The position numbers were made by a program, and so were the translations under genes. The notes under the pieces are model-generated. The model was not told where the DNA came from. It was given only the letters and a program-made list of their open reading frames with translations, and ran no database searches. 64,000 bases of DNA from Candidatus Phosphoribacter baldrii (GTDB taxonomy: Bacteria > Actinomycetota > Actinomycetes > Actinomycetales > Dermatophilaceae): contig JADIZV010000001.1 of assembly GCA_016704565.1 (NCBI GenBank), forward strand, positions 806,001-870,000, given 5' to 3'. This document shows positions 8,039 to 16,534 of the stretch, piece by piece (the first letter of the stretch is position 1; the number at the start of each line of letters is the position of its first letter).

Positions 8039-9595
8039 GTGACAGGCGCGGACGTCGATCTCGCCGACCTGTGGCACCGCACCCTGCTGGCCCTGGAGGA
8101 CGCCGGGGTTTCGCCCAGCGAGCGAGCCTTTGTCGGTTTCGCCCGGCTGATGGCCCTCGTCGAGCAGACAGCGCTCATCGCGGTTCCCAACGACTACACC
8201 AAGAAGGTGTTGGAGTCTGACGTCCGCGAGCAGCTGGTCCGCACGCTCACGGCGGTGCTGGGCCGGGATATCGGCCTGGCCGTCACCGTCGACCCGACGC
8301 TCGAGCAGTCCGGACGCTCGTCATCCGACGTGGCCGTCGGATCAGACTCGACCGGCACCGACCCGGATGATCGCCACCTCTACGGGCAGTCCGGCCTCCA
8401 GGCGGAGGATTCGTCCGCCAACGGCGCGAACGGCGGAGATCGGGACGAGCGTGGCGGCACGTTGGACGCCGCGCGCCTGGAGCGCTTCCACCCGGAGGGA
8501 AGCGGGCGGCATACACCCGGGGTGATCTCCTTCCCGCGACGGGACGCCGACCCGGACCGCAGCCGGCTCAACCCGAAGTACACCTTCGACACCTTCGTGG
8601 CCGGGTCAAGCAACAGGTTCGCGCACGCGGCCGCCAACGCTGTCTCCGAGGCCCCGGCCAAGGCCTACAACCCGCTGTTCATCTACGGGTCCTCCGGGCT
8701 GGGCAAGACCCACCTGCTGCACGCCATCGGGCACTATGTCCGCCAGATCTATCCCGGCTTCCGGGTGCGCTACGTCAACTCCGAGGAGTTCACCAACGAG
8801 TTCATCAACTCGATCCGTGACGACCGGGCCAGCACCTTCCAGAGCCTTTACCGCGACGTCGACGTCCTGCTCATCGACGACATCCAGTTCCTCGCGGGCA
8901 AGGTGCAGACCCAGGAGGAGTTCTTCCACACCTTCAACGCGCTGCACAACAACTCCAAGCAGGTCGTCATCACCTCCGACCTGCCACCCAAACAGCTGAG
9001 CGGGTTCGAGGAGCGGCTGCGCAGCCGGTTCGAGTGGGGGCTGATCACCGACGTCCAGGCCCCCGACCTGGAGACCCGGATCGCCATCCTGCGCAAGAAG
9101 ACCCTCCAGGAGCGGATGAGTGCTCCCGACGAGGTCCTGGAATACATCGCCACCCGGATCACCTCGAACATCCGCGAGCTGGAAGGTGCCCTCATCCGGG
9201 TCACTGCCTTCGCGAGCCTCAACCGGCAGCCGGTCGACTTCAGCCTCGCCGAGGTCGTCCTCAAGGACCTCGTCCCCACCGACCAGCCGGTCCAGATCAC
9301 CCTGGCCACGATCCAGGCCCAGACCGCCCTCTATTACGCGCTCACCGTCGATGACCTGTGTAGCTCGTCGCGATCGCGCCAGTTGGTCACCGCCCGCCAG
9401 ATCGCCATGTACCTGTGTCGCGAGCTCACCGAGCTCTCCCTACCCAAGATCGGCCAGGCGTTCGGCGGCCGCGACCACACGACGGTGATGCACGCCGACC
9501 GCAAGATCCGCGAGCTCATGGGCGAGCGCCGGGCGATCTACAACCAGGTCACCGAGCTGACCGCGCGGATCCGCAACCACTCGCACGGCGCCTGA
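8039..9595 (+). CDS. dnaA: Chromosomal replication initiator protein DnaA
   Basis: AAA+ ATPase that binds DnaA boxes and opens oriC. The 518 aa comprise domain I (residues 1-85), a poorly conserved acidic linker, domain III with Walker A GSSGLGKT at 217-224 and Walker B LLIDD at 277-281, and a C-terminal domain IV. Domain IV carries the DNA-binding signature ending in GRDHTTVMHA. GTG start at 8039 follows a GGAGGGAG site. oriC follows directly. A CGGCATAC octamer lies in the linker, encoding RHT rather than the commoner AY. Confidence 0.98.
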   Translation: MTGADVDLADLWHRTLLALEDAGVSPSERAFVGFARLMALVEQTALIAVPNDYTKKVLESDVREQLVRTLTAVLGRDIGLAVTVDPTLEQSGRSSSDVAVGSDSTGTDPDDRHLYGQSGLQAEDSSANGANGGDRDERGGTLDAARLERFHPEGSGRHTPGVISFPRRDADPDRSRLNPKYTFDTFVAGSSNRFAHAAANAVSEAPAKAYNPLFIYGSSGLGKTHLLHAIGHYVRQIYPGFRVRYVNSEEFTNEFINSIRDDRASTFQSLYRDVDVLLIDDIQFLAGKVQTQEEFFHTFNALHNNSKQVVITSDLPPKQLSGFEERLRSRFEWGLITDVQAPDLETRIAILRKKTLQERMSAPDEVLEYIATRITSNIRELEGALIRVTAFASLNRQPVDFSLAEVVLKDLVPTDQPVQITLATIQAQTALYYALTVDDLCSSSRSRQLVTARQIAMYLCRELTELSLPKIGQAFGGRDHTTVMHADRKIRELMGERRAIYNQVTELTARIRNHSHGA

Positions 9596-9599
9596 TCCC

Positions 9600-9650
9600 G
9601 CGCTCATCCTGCGCTCATCCTGCGCTCATCCTGCGCTCATCCTGCGCCTC
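9600..9650. repeat. 11-bp tandem repeat at the dnaA end of oriC
   Basis: Four copies of CGCTCATCCTG (starting 9601, 9612, 9623, 9634) then a degenerate copy. It starts 5 bases after the dnaA stop and precedes the DnaA-box cluster. It could be an origin iteron or neutral slippage; sequence alone cannot decide. Confidence 0.85.
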
Positions 9651-9734
9651 ATTCCTGCGCCCACCTTGCCCATCCGGTATGCCGCCCACACACCACTCAG
9701 GCCCGCCAACCGGGGGTGGCCGGCCCGTCCGCAC

Positions 9735-9944
9735 CTATCCACAACCCCTGTGGACACCTGTGGACAACACCCCCGGATCGGGGGACAACATTCACCCGCC
9801 TACGTCGTCGCCTGTGGATGCCGTGTGCACACCGATCCGCCGTCAACAGGGCAGGGCCGTTGCCCACCGTTGGATCCACCCGCCATACCCAGCCGCGCAC
9901 GCCCCCTGACCTGCGTCGATGCCCGTTTTCCACAGGATCCACAA
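9735..9944. other. oriC: Replication origin oriC (DnaA-box cluster)
   Basis: In the 567-bp dnaA-dnaN gap I see DnaA-box-like 9-mers CTATCCACA (9735), TGTGGACAC (9749), TGTGGACAA (9759, the reverse of the actinobacterial consensus TTGTCCACA), TGTGGATGC (9813), TTTTCCACA (9926) and GGATCCACA (9935). Their clustering in mixed orientation between dnaA and dnaN is the standard actinobacterial origin arrangement. The least GC-rich stretch, about 9940-10000, is a candidate unwinding region. The part from 10000 to 10162 shows only the dnaN leader with one octamer copy at 10111. Confidence 0.88.
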
Positions 9945-10162
9945 CACCTATGACGACGATGACCTATCCCAATGACTCGATTGCCCCGACAACGCGTGTC
10001 GACCCCGTTCCGTCCGAGACGTCAACTACCGTGCCCTCCCCTCTTGCACATCCCGCCCAACCGACTAGGGTCGGAGTTCCCCCTGACGGTGGGGGCGCTC
10101 TCGTGCGCCCGTATGCCGTCTTCCAAGGGCAATGGATCGACCGCACGAGGGTGGAGACGACC

Positions 10163-11296
10163 GTGAAGTTCCGCGTTGAGCGCGAGGTGCTCGCCGATGC
10201 TGTGGCCTGGGTGGCTCGTGGCCTGCCGAACCGGCCTCCTGTCCCGGTCCTGTCCGGGGTGCTCATCGAAGCTGACCGGGCCGGCACGATCACCTTGTCG
10301 GCGTTCGACTACGAGGTGTCCGCCAAGGTCACCGTCGCGGCCGACGTCGACGAAGGCGGCACCGTCCTGGTCACCGGCCGGTTGCTCGCCGAGATCTCCC
10401 GCGCCCTGCCGGCCCGTCCCGTCGACGTGTCAACCGAAGGCAACAAGGTCACCGTCACCTGTGGCACCAGCCGGTTCAGCCTGTTGATGATGCAGGCCGA
10501 CGACTACCCGACCCTGCCCGCCTCCCCACAGCCCTCGGGCACCATCGCCGGTGACGTCTTCACCCAGGCTGTCCACCAGGTCGCTATCGCGGCCGACCGC
10601 GGCGACACCCTGCCGATCCTCACCGGCGTTCGGATGCAGGTCGACGGCGACAAGGTCACCCTCCTGGCGACCGACCGCTACCGGCTGGCGATGCGCGAGC
10701 TGACCTGGGCACCGGCCCGGGCGGACGCGGCATACACGGCGCTCATCCCGGCCCGCACCCTCAGTGACACGGCGAAGGCGCTCGGCGCAGCGGGGTCGGT
10801 CGAGCTGGCCTTGGGCAGCAACGCCGGTGGCGACGGGCTGATCGGGTTCGAGGCGGGCCAGCGGCGGGCCACGACTCGCTTGCTGGACGGGGAATACCCG
10901 AAAGTCACCTCGATCTTCCCGACGTCGGTCGACACCGAGGCCGTGCTCGAGACCGGTGCGCTCATCGAGGCGGTCAAGCGCGTGGCCTTGGTCGCCGAGC
11001 GCAACACCCCCGTGCGGTTGCGCTTCACCGAGGGCCAGGTCGCGATCGAAGCCGGCACGGGTGACGACGCCCAGGCGTCCGAAGCCGTCGAGTGCACCCT
11101 CACCGGGCCGGACATGGAGATCGCCTTCAACCCACACTTCCTACTCGACGGCCTGGGTGTCATCGGCACCCCGTTCACCCGCTTCTCGTTCACCCAGCCC
11201 AGCCGACCCGCGGTCATGGCCGGCCAGCGTGAGGCCACCGGCGACGCCGACACCTCCTACCGCTACGTCCTCATGCCCGTCCGGTTCGCGAGCTGA
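10163..11296 (+). CDS. dnaN: DNA polymerase III sliding clamp (beta subunit)
   Basis: Ring-shaped processivity clamp for the replicative polymerase. The 377 aa form three clamp repeats, beginning MKFRVEREVLADAV and ending with the conserved YRYVLMPVR. The open frame reaches back to 9716 through oriC. I placed the start at the GTG at 10163 because it follows GGTGGAGAC and matches the family N-terminus; an ATG at 10132 is an alternative. DPRPV-type spacing to recF is interrupted by gnd, as usual in actinobacteria. Confidence 0.96.
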   Translation: MKFRVEREVLADAVAWVARGLPNRPPVPVLSGVLIEADRAGTITLSAFDYEVSAKVTVAADVDEGGTVLVTGRLLAEISRALPARPVDVSTEGNKVTVTCGTSRFSLLMMQADDYPTLPASPQPSGTIAGDVFTQAVHQVAIAADRGDTLPILTGVRMQVDGDKVTLLATDRYRLAMRELTWAPARADAAYTALIPARTLSDTAKALGAAGSVELALGSNAGGDGLIGFEAGQRRATTRLLDGEYPKVTSIFPTSVDTEAVLETGALIEAVKRVALVAERNTPVRLRFTEGQVAIEAGTGDDAQASEAVECTLTGPDMEIAFNPHFLLDGLGVIGTPFTRFSFTQPSRPAVMAGQREATGDADTSYRYVLMPVRFAS

Positions 11297-11311
11297 CCGG
11301 TCCCATCGCTG

Positions 11312-11379
11312 CGGTATGCCGCGCAATCACCCGGGGTGGTACGCCGCTCGGCCCGGACGTCCGGCCAGGCGGCATACCG
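11312..11379. terminator. Octamer-pair stem-loop after dnaN
   Basis: Perfect 11-bp arms CGGTATGCCGC (11312-11322) and GCGGCATACCG (11369-11379) enclose a 46-nt loop with an inner CCGGACGTCCGG palindrome. The arms are two inverted copies of the window-wide octamer. Position 16 bases after the dnaN stop suggests a transcription terminator. Confidence 0.5.
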
Positions 11380-11435
11380 GCGGCGGTTGGTCACCCCAGC
11401 GCCCGATGCCTGTCGGCGGCTCGGGCAGGTGGCAA

Positions 11436-11451
11436 TGTTTCACGTGCAACG
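11436..11451. promoter_or_regulatory. parS: Candidate parS site 3
   Basis: TGTTTCACGTGCAACG matches the parS consensus at 14 of 16 positions, in the dnaN-gnd gap. Origin-proximal location within 8 kb of the parA-linked sites fits a parS cluster. Confidence 0.7.
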
Positions 11452-11596
11452 TTCGGCATCCGCTGAGGTCCGGGCATCGAGCGGGCATAACCTGACACCG
11501 ACAGCGTGACCCGACCGGTCGCGCCGAACCACCACCCCCGTGCCCGTCCGCTCGTCGCCGTCACCAGAACAGTCGTCGCCCCAGGAGGAACTCGCC

Positions 11597-12622
11597 ATGC
11601 AACTCGGTCTCATCGGTCTGGGCAGGATGGGCGGGAACATGCGCGAGCGCATTCGCCGGGCCGGCCACGAGGTCATCGGCTTCGACATGAACCCGGCCGT
11701 GCGCGATGTCGGGAGCCTGGCGACATTGGTCAAGAAGCTGGCCGCCCCACGCGTGGTCTGGGTCATGGTTCCGGCGGGCGCGCCCACCCGCGACACGGTG
11801 ACCAAGCTCGCCGGGCTGCTCGACAAGGGCGACCTGGTCATCGACGGTGGCAACTCCCGCTTCACCGACGACTTCGCCAACGCAAAGCTGTTGGCGGCCA
11901 AGGGAATCGGGTATGTCGACTGCGGAGTCTCCGGCGGCGTCTGGGGCCTGGAGAACGGCTACGGGCTGATGGCCGGCGGTGACAAGAAGTGGATCACCCT
12001 GGCGATGCCGATCTTCGACGCGCTGCGACCCGGGGGCGAGCGCGACCTCGGCTTCGTCCACGCCGGAGAGGTCGGCGCGGGCCACTACGCGAAGATGGTC
12101 CACAACGGCATCGAGTACGCCATGATGCACGCCTACGGCGAGGGCTACGAGCTGTTGGCGAAGAAGGACATCGTCAAGGACGTGCCCGGCTGCTTCAAGG
12201 CCTGGAGCCGCGGGACGGTCGTGCGGTCCTGGCTGCTGGACCTGCTCGTCGACGCGCTCGACGAGAACCCCACCCTCGCCGACGTCTCCGACTATACCAA
12301 CGACTCGGGCGAGGGCCGCTGGACGGTCGAGGAGGCCATCGACAACGCGGTCCCCATGCCGGTCATCTCGGCCTCGCTCTTCGCCCGGTTCGCCTCGCGT
12401 CAGCCGGTGTCGCCGGCGTTGCAGGCGGTCGCTGCGCTGCGCGGCCAGTTCGGTGGACACGCGGTGATGACGGTCGCCGAGGGTGAGAAGCTGCGCGCCA
12501 CCGTCCCGGAGACCGCTGGGGCCAAGGCCTCGCCCGGGCAGGCGCCGACCACGAAAGCGGCGAAGACCGCGCCCAAGGCCACGCCCAGGGCTGCGGCCAA
12601 GAAGGCCACCACGACGACGTAG
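11597..12622 (+). CDS. gnd: 6-phosphogluconate dehydrogenase (decarboxylating), GndA type
   Basis: Oxidises 6-phosphogluconate to ribulose 5-phosphate with CO2 release in the pentose phosphate pathway. The Rossmann motif GLIGLGRMGGNM is at the N-terminus, followed by IDGGNS, GVSGGVWGLENG and the KMVHNGIEYAMM catalytic stretch. At about 300 residues of core this is the short form. ATG at 11597 follows AGGAGGAA; the open frame upstream to 11540 lacks support. The last 35 residues are a Lys/Ala/Thr-rich tail (KAAKTAPKATPRAAAKKA) resembling histone H1-like tails and not part of the enzyme fold. Located between dnaN and recF as in other actinobacteria. Confidence 0.94.
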   Translation: MQLGLIGLGRMGGNMRERIRRAGHEVIGFDMNPAVRDVGSLATLVKKLAAPRVVWVMVPAGAPTRDTVTKLAGLLDKGDLVIDGGNSRFTDDFANAKLLAAKGIGYVDCGVSGGVWGLENGYGLMAGGDKKWITLAMPIFDALRPGGERDLGFVHAGEVGAGHYAKMVHNGIEYAMMHAYGEGYELLAKKDIVKDVPGCFKAWSRGTVVRSWLLDLLVDALDENPTLADVSDYTNDSGEGRWTVEEAIDNAVPMPVISASLFARFASRQPVSPALQAVAALRGQFGGHAVMTVAEGEKLRATVPETAGAKASPGQAPTTKAAKTAPKATPRAAAKKATTTT

Positions 12623-12746
12623 CCGAACACGGCGTCGGGTCCGGCGGCTAAGGTCACTGCCACGACAACCACGACGCGTGCCGCCGTCGCTGCTCCAGCA
12701 GGCCGGCCGCGCCGACCGACGACCGAGGCAGGTGACGGCATACCCC

Positions 12747-13958
12747 ATGCACGTCCGGCACCTCTCGCTCGTCGACTTCCGCTCGTATGCCGTCGCGGAG
12801 CTCCCTCTCGCGCCGGGCGTCACGACGATCATGGGCCTCAACGGCCAGGGCAAGACCAACCTCGTCGAGGCGCTGGGCTATGTCGCGACGCTGGGCAGCC
12901 ACCGGGTCGCCACCGACCAGCCGCTCGTGCGGTTCGGCGCCTCGCAGACCGTCATCCGCGCCGCGGTCGTCCGGCACGAGCGAGAGACCCTCGTCGAGCT
13001 CGAGCTCACCCCTGGCCGGGCCAACCGGGCCCGGCTCAACAAGGCGCCACTCACCCGCACCCGAGACGTCCTCGGCGCCTTGCGCACCGTACTCTTCGCC
13101 CCTGAGGACCTTGCCCTGGTCAAAGGTGACCCGGCCGGCCGTCGAGCCTTCCTCGACGACCTGCTCGTCGCCCGGCAACCCCGATGGGCGGGCGTCCGCG
13201 CCGACTACGACCGGATCCTCAAACAGCGCAACGCCCTGCTCAAACAAGCCGCACCCGTCCTGCGCAAAGGCCCCAGCCGACGTCGGTCGGCGAGCCTGGC
13301 CCCCGATGAAAACCCCGACACCGCAAGGGAATCCACACTCCACACCCTCGACATCTGGAACACCCACCTGGCCGAGGTCGGCGCACAACTGCTCTACGCC
13401 CGGCTGCGGCTGTTGCGCGACCTCACCCCGTTCCTCGCGGCGGCATACGAGGCGGTGAGCGCGGGGACCACGGCGGTGACGGCGAGCTACCGCGCGAGCG
13501 TTCGCGAGCCGGCCGCCGCCGCGATCGCCGCGGGCGAGGTCCCCGAGCCGGAGGCGCTGCGGGCCGAGCTGCTCGCCGCCTTCGACGAGCACCGAGCCGC
13601 CGAGGTCGAGCGTGGCGTCACCCTCGTCGGCCCGCACCGCGACGACGTCCACCTGTCGCTGGGACCGATGCCGGCCAAGGGCTACGCCAGCCACGGCGAG
13701 TCCTGGTCGCTCGCGCTGGGGCTCAAGCTCGCGGCATACCAACTGTTGCGTCGCGACCTCGGGGAGGACCCGGTCCTCGTCCTGGACGACGTGTTCGCTG
13801 AGTTGGACACCCAGCGCCGCGAGCGCCTGGCCGAGCTCGTCGCCGACTGCGAGCAGGTGCTCATCACCGCCGCGGTCGGCGCGGACGTCCCCGAGCGCTT
13901 GCGCACCAGCGGCCGCACGTATGCCGTGACCCTCGGGGAGGTGACCCGTGTCGACTGA
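12747..13958 (+). CDS. recF: DNA replication and repair protein RecF
   Basis: SMC-like ATPase that helps load RecA at single-strand gaps. Walker A GLNGQGKTN near residue 32, the VLLVDD-type Walker B (VLVLDDVFAELD) and the ABC signature-like SWSLALGLKLA region are all present. The 403 aa are slightly longer than usual because of an Arg/Ser-rich insertion around residue 170. ATG at 12747 is preceded by a copy of the octamer (12736-12743) in the place of the ribosome-binding site. The 3' end overlaps the next gene by 11 bp. Confidence 0.96.
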   Translation: MHVRHLSLVDFRSYAVAELPLAPGVTTIMGLNGQGKTNLVEALGYVATLGSHRVATDQPLVRFGASQTVIRAAVVRHERETLVELELTPGRANRARLNKAPLTRTRDVLGALRTVLFAPEDLALVKGDPAGRRAFLDDLLVARQPRWAGVRADYDRILKQRNALLKQAAPVLRKGPSRRRSASLAPDENPDTARESTLHTLDIWNTHLAEVGAQLLYARLRLLRDLTPFLAAAYEAVSAGTTAVTASYRASVREPAAAAIAAGEVPEPEALRAELLAAFDEHRAAEVERGVTLVGPHRDDVHLSLGPMPAKGYASHGESWSLALGLKLAAYQLLRRDLGEDPVLVLDDVFAELDTQRRERLAELVADCEQVLITAAVGADVPERLRTSGRTYAVTLGEVTRVD

Positions 13959-14517
13959 CCAGCCCAGCCAGCCCGAGCAGCCCGAGGCGGCCAGCCCGAT
14001 CCAGGACCTGCCCGACCCGGCCGAAGCCTCCCGATCTGCCCTGGCCCGAGCCCGGAAAGCCGCACGGGACAAGGGTTTTCGCCCCGGGATGAAGCCTGCG
14101 CCCAACTCCCGCCGGATCGCCGGTATGCCGTCATCCCGCACGTCCGCGGCCGGCGCGGACGACCGCGACCCGGCACTGTTGGGGGCGCAACTGGAGCGGC
14201 TCCTGCTGGATCGGGGCTGGACCGCCGATGTCACCGTCGGCTCGGTGCTGGGCCGCTGGGCCGAGATCGTCGGCCCGGAGATCGCCGACCACGTCCGCCC
14301 GGTGACGTTCGAGGGCAGCGTGCTCACCGTCCAGGCCGACTCGACCGCGTGGGCCACCCAGCTGCGACTGCTCACCTCTGCGCTGCTCGGCCGGATCGAG
14401 GAGGTGGTCGGCGCTGGGGTCGTCACCGACTTCGTCGTCCTCGGTCCGGCCGCGCCGTCCTGGGTCAAGGGCCGTCGCCGCGTCCAGGGCCCCGGCCCCC
14501 GCGACACCTACGGCTGA
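13948..14517 (+). CDS. dciA: DUF721 / DciA-type helicase loader
   Basis: DciA is the ancestral loader of the DnaB replicative helicase and in actinobacteria follows recF. The 189 aa have a disordered N-terminus rich in Pro/Gln/Arg, then the DUF721 domain from about residue 75 (LLLDRGWTADVTVGSVLGRWAEIVG ... VLTVQADSTAWATQLR). GTG start at 13948 overlaps recF with a GAGGTGACC site. It runs 10 bp into the convergent kinase gene. Confidence 0.88.
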   Translation: MSTDQPSQPEQPEAASPIQDLPDPAEASRSALARARKAARDKGFRPGMKPAPNSRRIAGMPSSRTSAAGADDRDPALLGAQLERLLLDRGWTADVTVGSVLGRWAEIVGPEIADHVRPVTFEGSVLTVQADSTAWATQLRLLTSALLGRIEEVVGAGVVTDFVVLGPAAPSWVKGRRRVQGPGPRDTYG

Positions 14518-15449
14518 GCCGCACCGAGATCCAGGGTCGGGGGGTCGACCGTCCAACCGAGCACGCCAGGATGACGGCAGGAGTGCGCGGCGACGCGAAC
14601 GGCATACCGGAGGATCCGCGGCAGTGTCACCGGCGAGAGGCCGAGGCGCGCGACCGCGTGGGCCGCTGCCCCGTGCAGAACGTCCCCGGCGCCGAGGGTG
14701 TCCACCACCCGCACGTGAGGCACCGCGATCCGGTATGCCGTGCGCCTCCTCCCCGCCGGCCTGACCCGATCGCTGATACGGACCTCGACGGGAGCCGGCC
14801 CCGCGCTGCGCGCGACGTAGCCGACGCCGGCCTCGAGCAACCAGTCCAGGGTGACCTGGCCGTCCGGGGCGCGAAAGTCCGCGGACGCGATCGCGAGGTC
14901 GACGTGCTCGACGAGCCGCTCGAGCCCAGGCTTGAAGGACCCGGCGTCGAGCAGCACCGGGATGCCTCGATCACGTGCGGCGGCGGCGAGCGGAACGGCG
15001 ACCGGCAGCCCATGCCCATCGACGAGGACAACCCCGACGTCGGCCAACAGTCGATCGATACGACGACGGGACAACGAGATCCGATCGACACCGGGTGGGC
15101 CTCCCCCGGAGATGACCGCCCGCTCTCCCGTCCCCGCGGTGACGAGCACCGTGGAGATCGGTGACGGGTGCGCCAGCCGAGCGATCGGGTCGTGCCACCG
15201 GACTCCCGCCTCGCCCAGCGCCTCGGCCACGATCGAGCGGGCAGCCGAGCGGCCGAACGGAGCGACAAGGCGCACCGTCGCGCCGAGTGCCGCGGCCACC
15301 CGGGCGGCGTTGGCGGCCGGTCCTCCGACGTCGAGGCGTTGCTGCCGTCCGACGATCTTCTCGTCGACCGCCGGCATCCGGTCGACGACGTGGACGACAT
15401 CCGCGGTGACGAGCCCGACCGCGAGCACCACCTGGAGGGACGACGTCAT
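14508..15449 (-). CDS. PfkB-family (ribokinase-like) carbohydrate or nucleoside kinase
   Basis: Phosphoryl transferase of unknown sugar or nucleoside specificity. The 313 aa show the N-terminal GGPAANAA substrate-binding motif and the C-terminal PfkB signature VDTLGAGDVLHG, whose Asp is the catalytic base. Dimensions are normal. Not part of the recF-gyrB series on the plus strand; it is convergent to dciA with a 10-bp overlap and divergent from the sulfurtransferase gene. Substrate cannot be told from sequence. Confidence 0.85.
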   Translation of the reverse strand: MTSSLQVVLAVGLVTADVVHVVDRMPAVDEKIVGRQQRLDVGGPAANAARVAAALGATVRLVAPFGRSAARSIVAEALGEAGVRWHDPIARLAHPSPISTVLVTAGTGERAVISGGGPPGVDRISLSRRRIDRLLADVGVVLVDGHGLPVAVPLAAAARDRGIPVLLDAGSFKPGLERLVEHVDLAIASADFRAPDGQVTLDWLLEAGVGYVARSAGPAPVEVRISDRVRPAGRRRTAYRIAVPHVRVVDTLGAGDVLHGAAAHAVARLGLSPVTLPRILRYAVRVAAHSCRHPGVLGWTVDPPTLDLGAAQP

Positions 15450-15511
15450 GAGCCAACGCTAGGCCCGCCACGCGCATCCTCACCGATCCGGGCCGGCCCT
15501 AGGCTCCTTCC

Positions 15512-16396
15512 ATGTCCCGCGCCGACATCCTGGTCACGGTGTCCGAACTCGTCGAGGCCCTGGCCGGAGCCGAACCACCCACCCTGCTCGACGTCCGCTG
15601 GGCGCTCACCGATCCGCCCGGAGCCGGACGGGCCCGGTATGCCGCGGGCCACCTCCCCGGAGCGGCCTTCCTCGACCTCGAGACGGCGCTGACGCGGCAT
15701 ACGGGAGATCCGCGGGATGGCCGCCACCCGCTGCCCGATCTCGACGTCCTGCGGGAGGCGCTGATCGCGGCGGGCGTGCGCATGATTCGCCAGATCGTGG
15801 TCTATGACGAGCCTGGGTCGTTCGCGGCGGGCCGGGCCTGGTGGGTGCTGCGCTGGGTGGGATTACCGGTCCGGGTGCTCGACGGTGGCATCACCGCCTG
15901 GACCGCGGCCGGGCACCCCCTGACCACCGCAACCACTGCACCCTTTGCGGACGCTACACCCGCGCGAGAGGTGGCAAACGGTGCCTTCCCGGGCCTGCAG
16001 TCCGGCCAATTGCCGACTCTCACCACGGATGAGGCAGCGGTCGCACCTCGCCGTGGTGTGCTGATCGACGTCCGAGCACCCGAGCGGTTCCGCGGCGACA
16101 TCGAACCGATCGACCCGGTCGCCGGGCACATCCCCGGCGCGGTCAACATCCCCGTGGCCAGCCTGTTCGCGGCGGACGGCACCCTCCCGGACGAGGCGAC
16201 GCTGCGCGAGCGCCTGGCACCCGCTCTGGCCGCTGCCGACTGTGGGGCAGAGGTGGCGACCTATTGCGGCTCCGGTGTATCGGCGGCCCAGGGGGTGCTT
16301 GCCCTGGCCACTTTCGGCGTTCCCGCTGCGCTGTATCCGGGGTCCTGGTCATCCTGGTGTCACGACCCGATGCGGCCGGTGTCCACCGGACCCTAG
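15512..16396 (+). CDS. Sulfurtransferase, two rhodanese domains
   Basis: Thiosulfate or 3-mercaptopyruvate sulfurtransferase, cytosolic. The N-terminal non-catalytic rhodanese domain (LDVRWAL ... AGHLPGAAFLDL) is followed by the catalytic one with active-site loop YCGSGVSA, Cys at about residue 252. The GS-G loop is closer to thiosulfate-type than to CG(S/T)GVT mercaptopyruvate-type enzymes, but this is weak evidence. 294 aa, normal length. Two octamers lie in its first third, one read as RHT, one as YAA. Confidence 0.88.
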   Translation: MSRADILVTVSELVEALAGAEPPTLLDVRWALTDPPGAGRARYAAGHLPGAAFLDLETALTRHTGDPRDGRHPLPDLDVLREALIAAGVRMIRQIVVYDEPGSFAAGRAWWVLRWVGLPVRVLDGGITAWTAAGHPLTTATTAPFADATPAREVANGAFPGLQSGQLPTLTTDEAAVAPRRGVLIDVRAPERFRGDIEPIDPVAGHIPGAVNIPVASLFAADGTLPDEATLRERLAPALAAADCGAEVATYCGSGVSAAQGVLALATFGVPAALYPGSWSSWCHDPMRPVSTGP

Positions 16397-16496
16397 TCCG
16401 ACGTGTGGGGGGACGCCGAGCCGTTCAGAGCGGCCGGTGGCCACCGGACCTTAGCCCGACGTGTGGGGAGTGTTGAGCCGTTCAGACCCGCAAGAT
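16383..16496. repeat. Direct repeat, two copies 58 bp apart
   Basis: CCACCGGACC(C/T)TAG(T/C)CCGACGTGTGGGG followed by a GAGCCGTTCAG block occurs at 16383 and again at 16441. A partial third match (CCACCGGACCTGAGTCCG) lies at 16817 inside the neighbouring kinase gene. The copies span the end of the sulfurtransferase gene and the 138-bp gap to the kinase end. Origin unclear; possibly a duplicated 3' end. Confidence 0.75.
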
Positions 16497-16534
16497 CGCC
16501 ACTGGCGACCAGCCCCGGTGGTCGGGTCCGTGCA

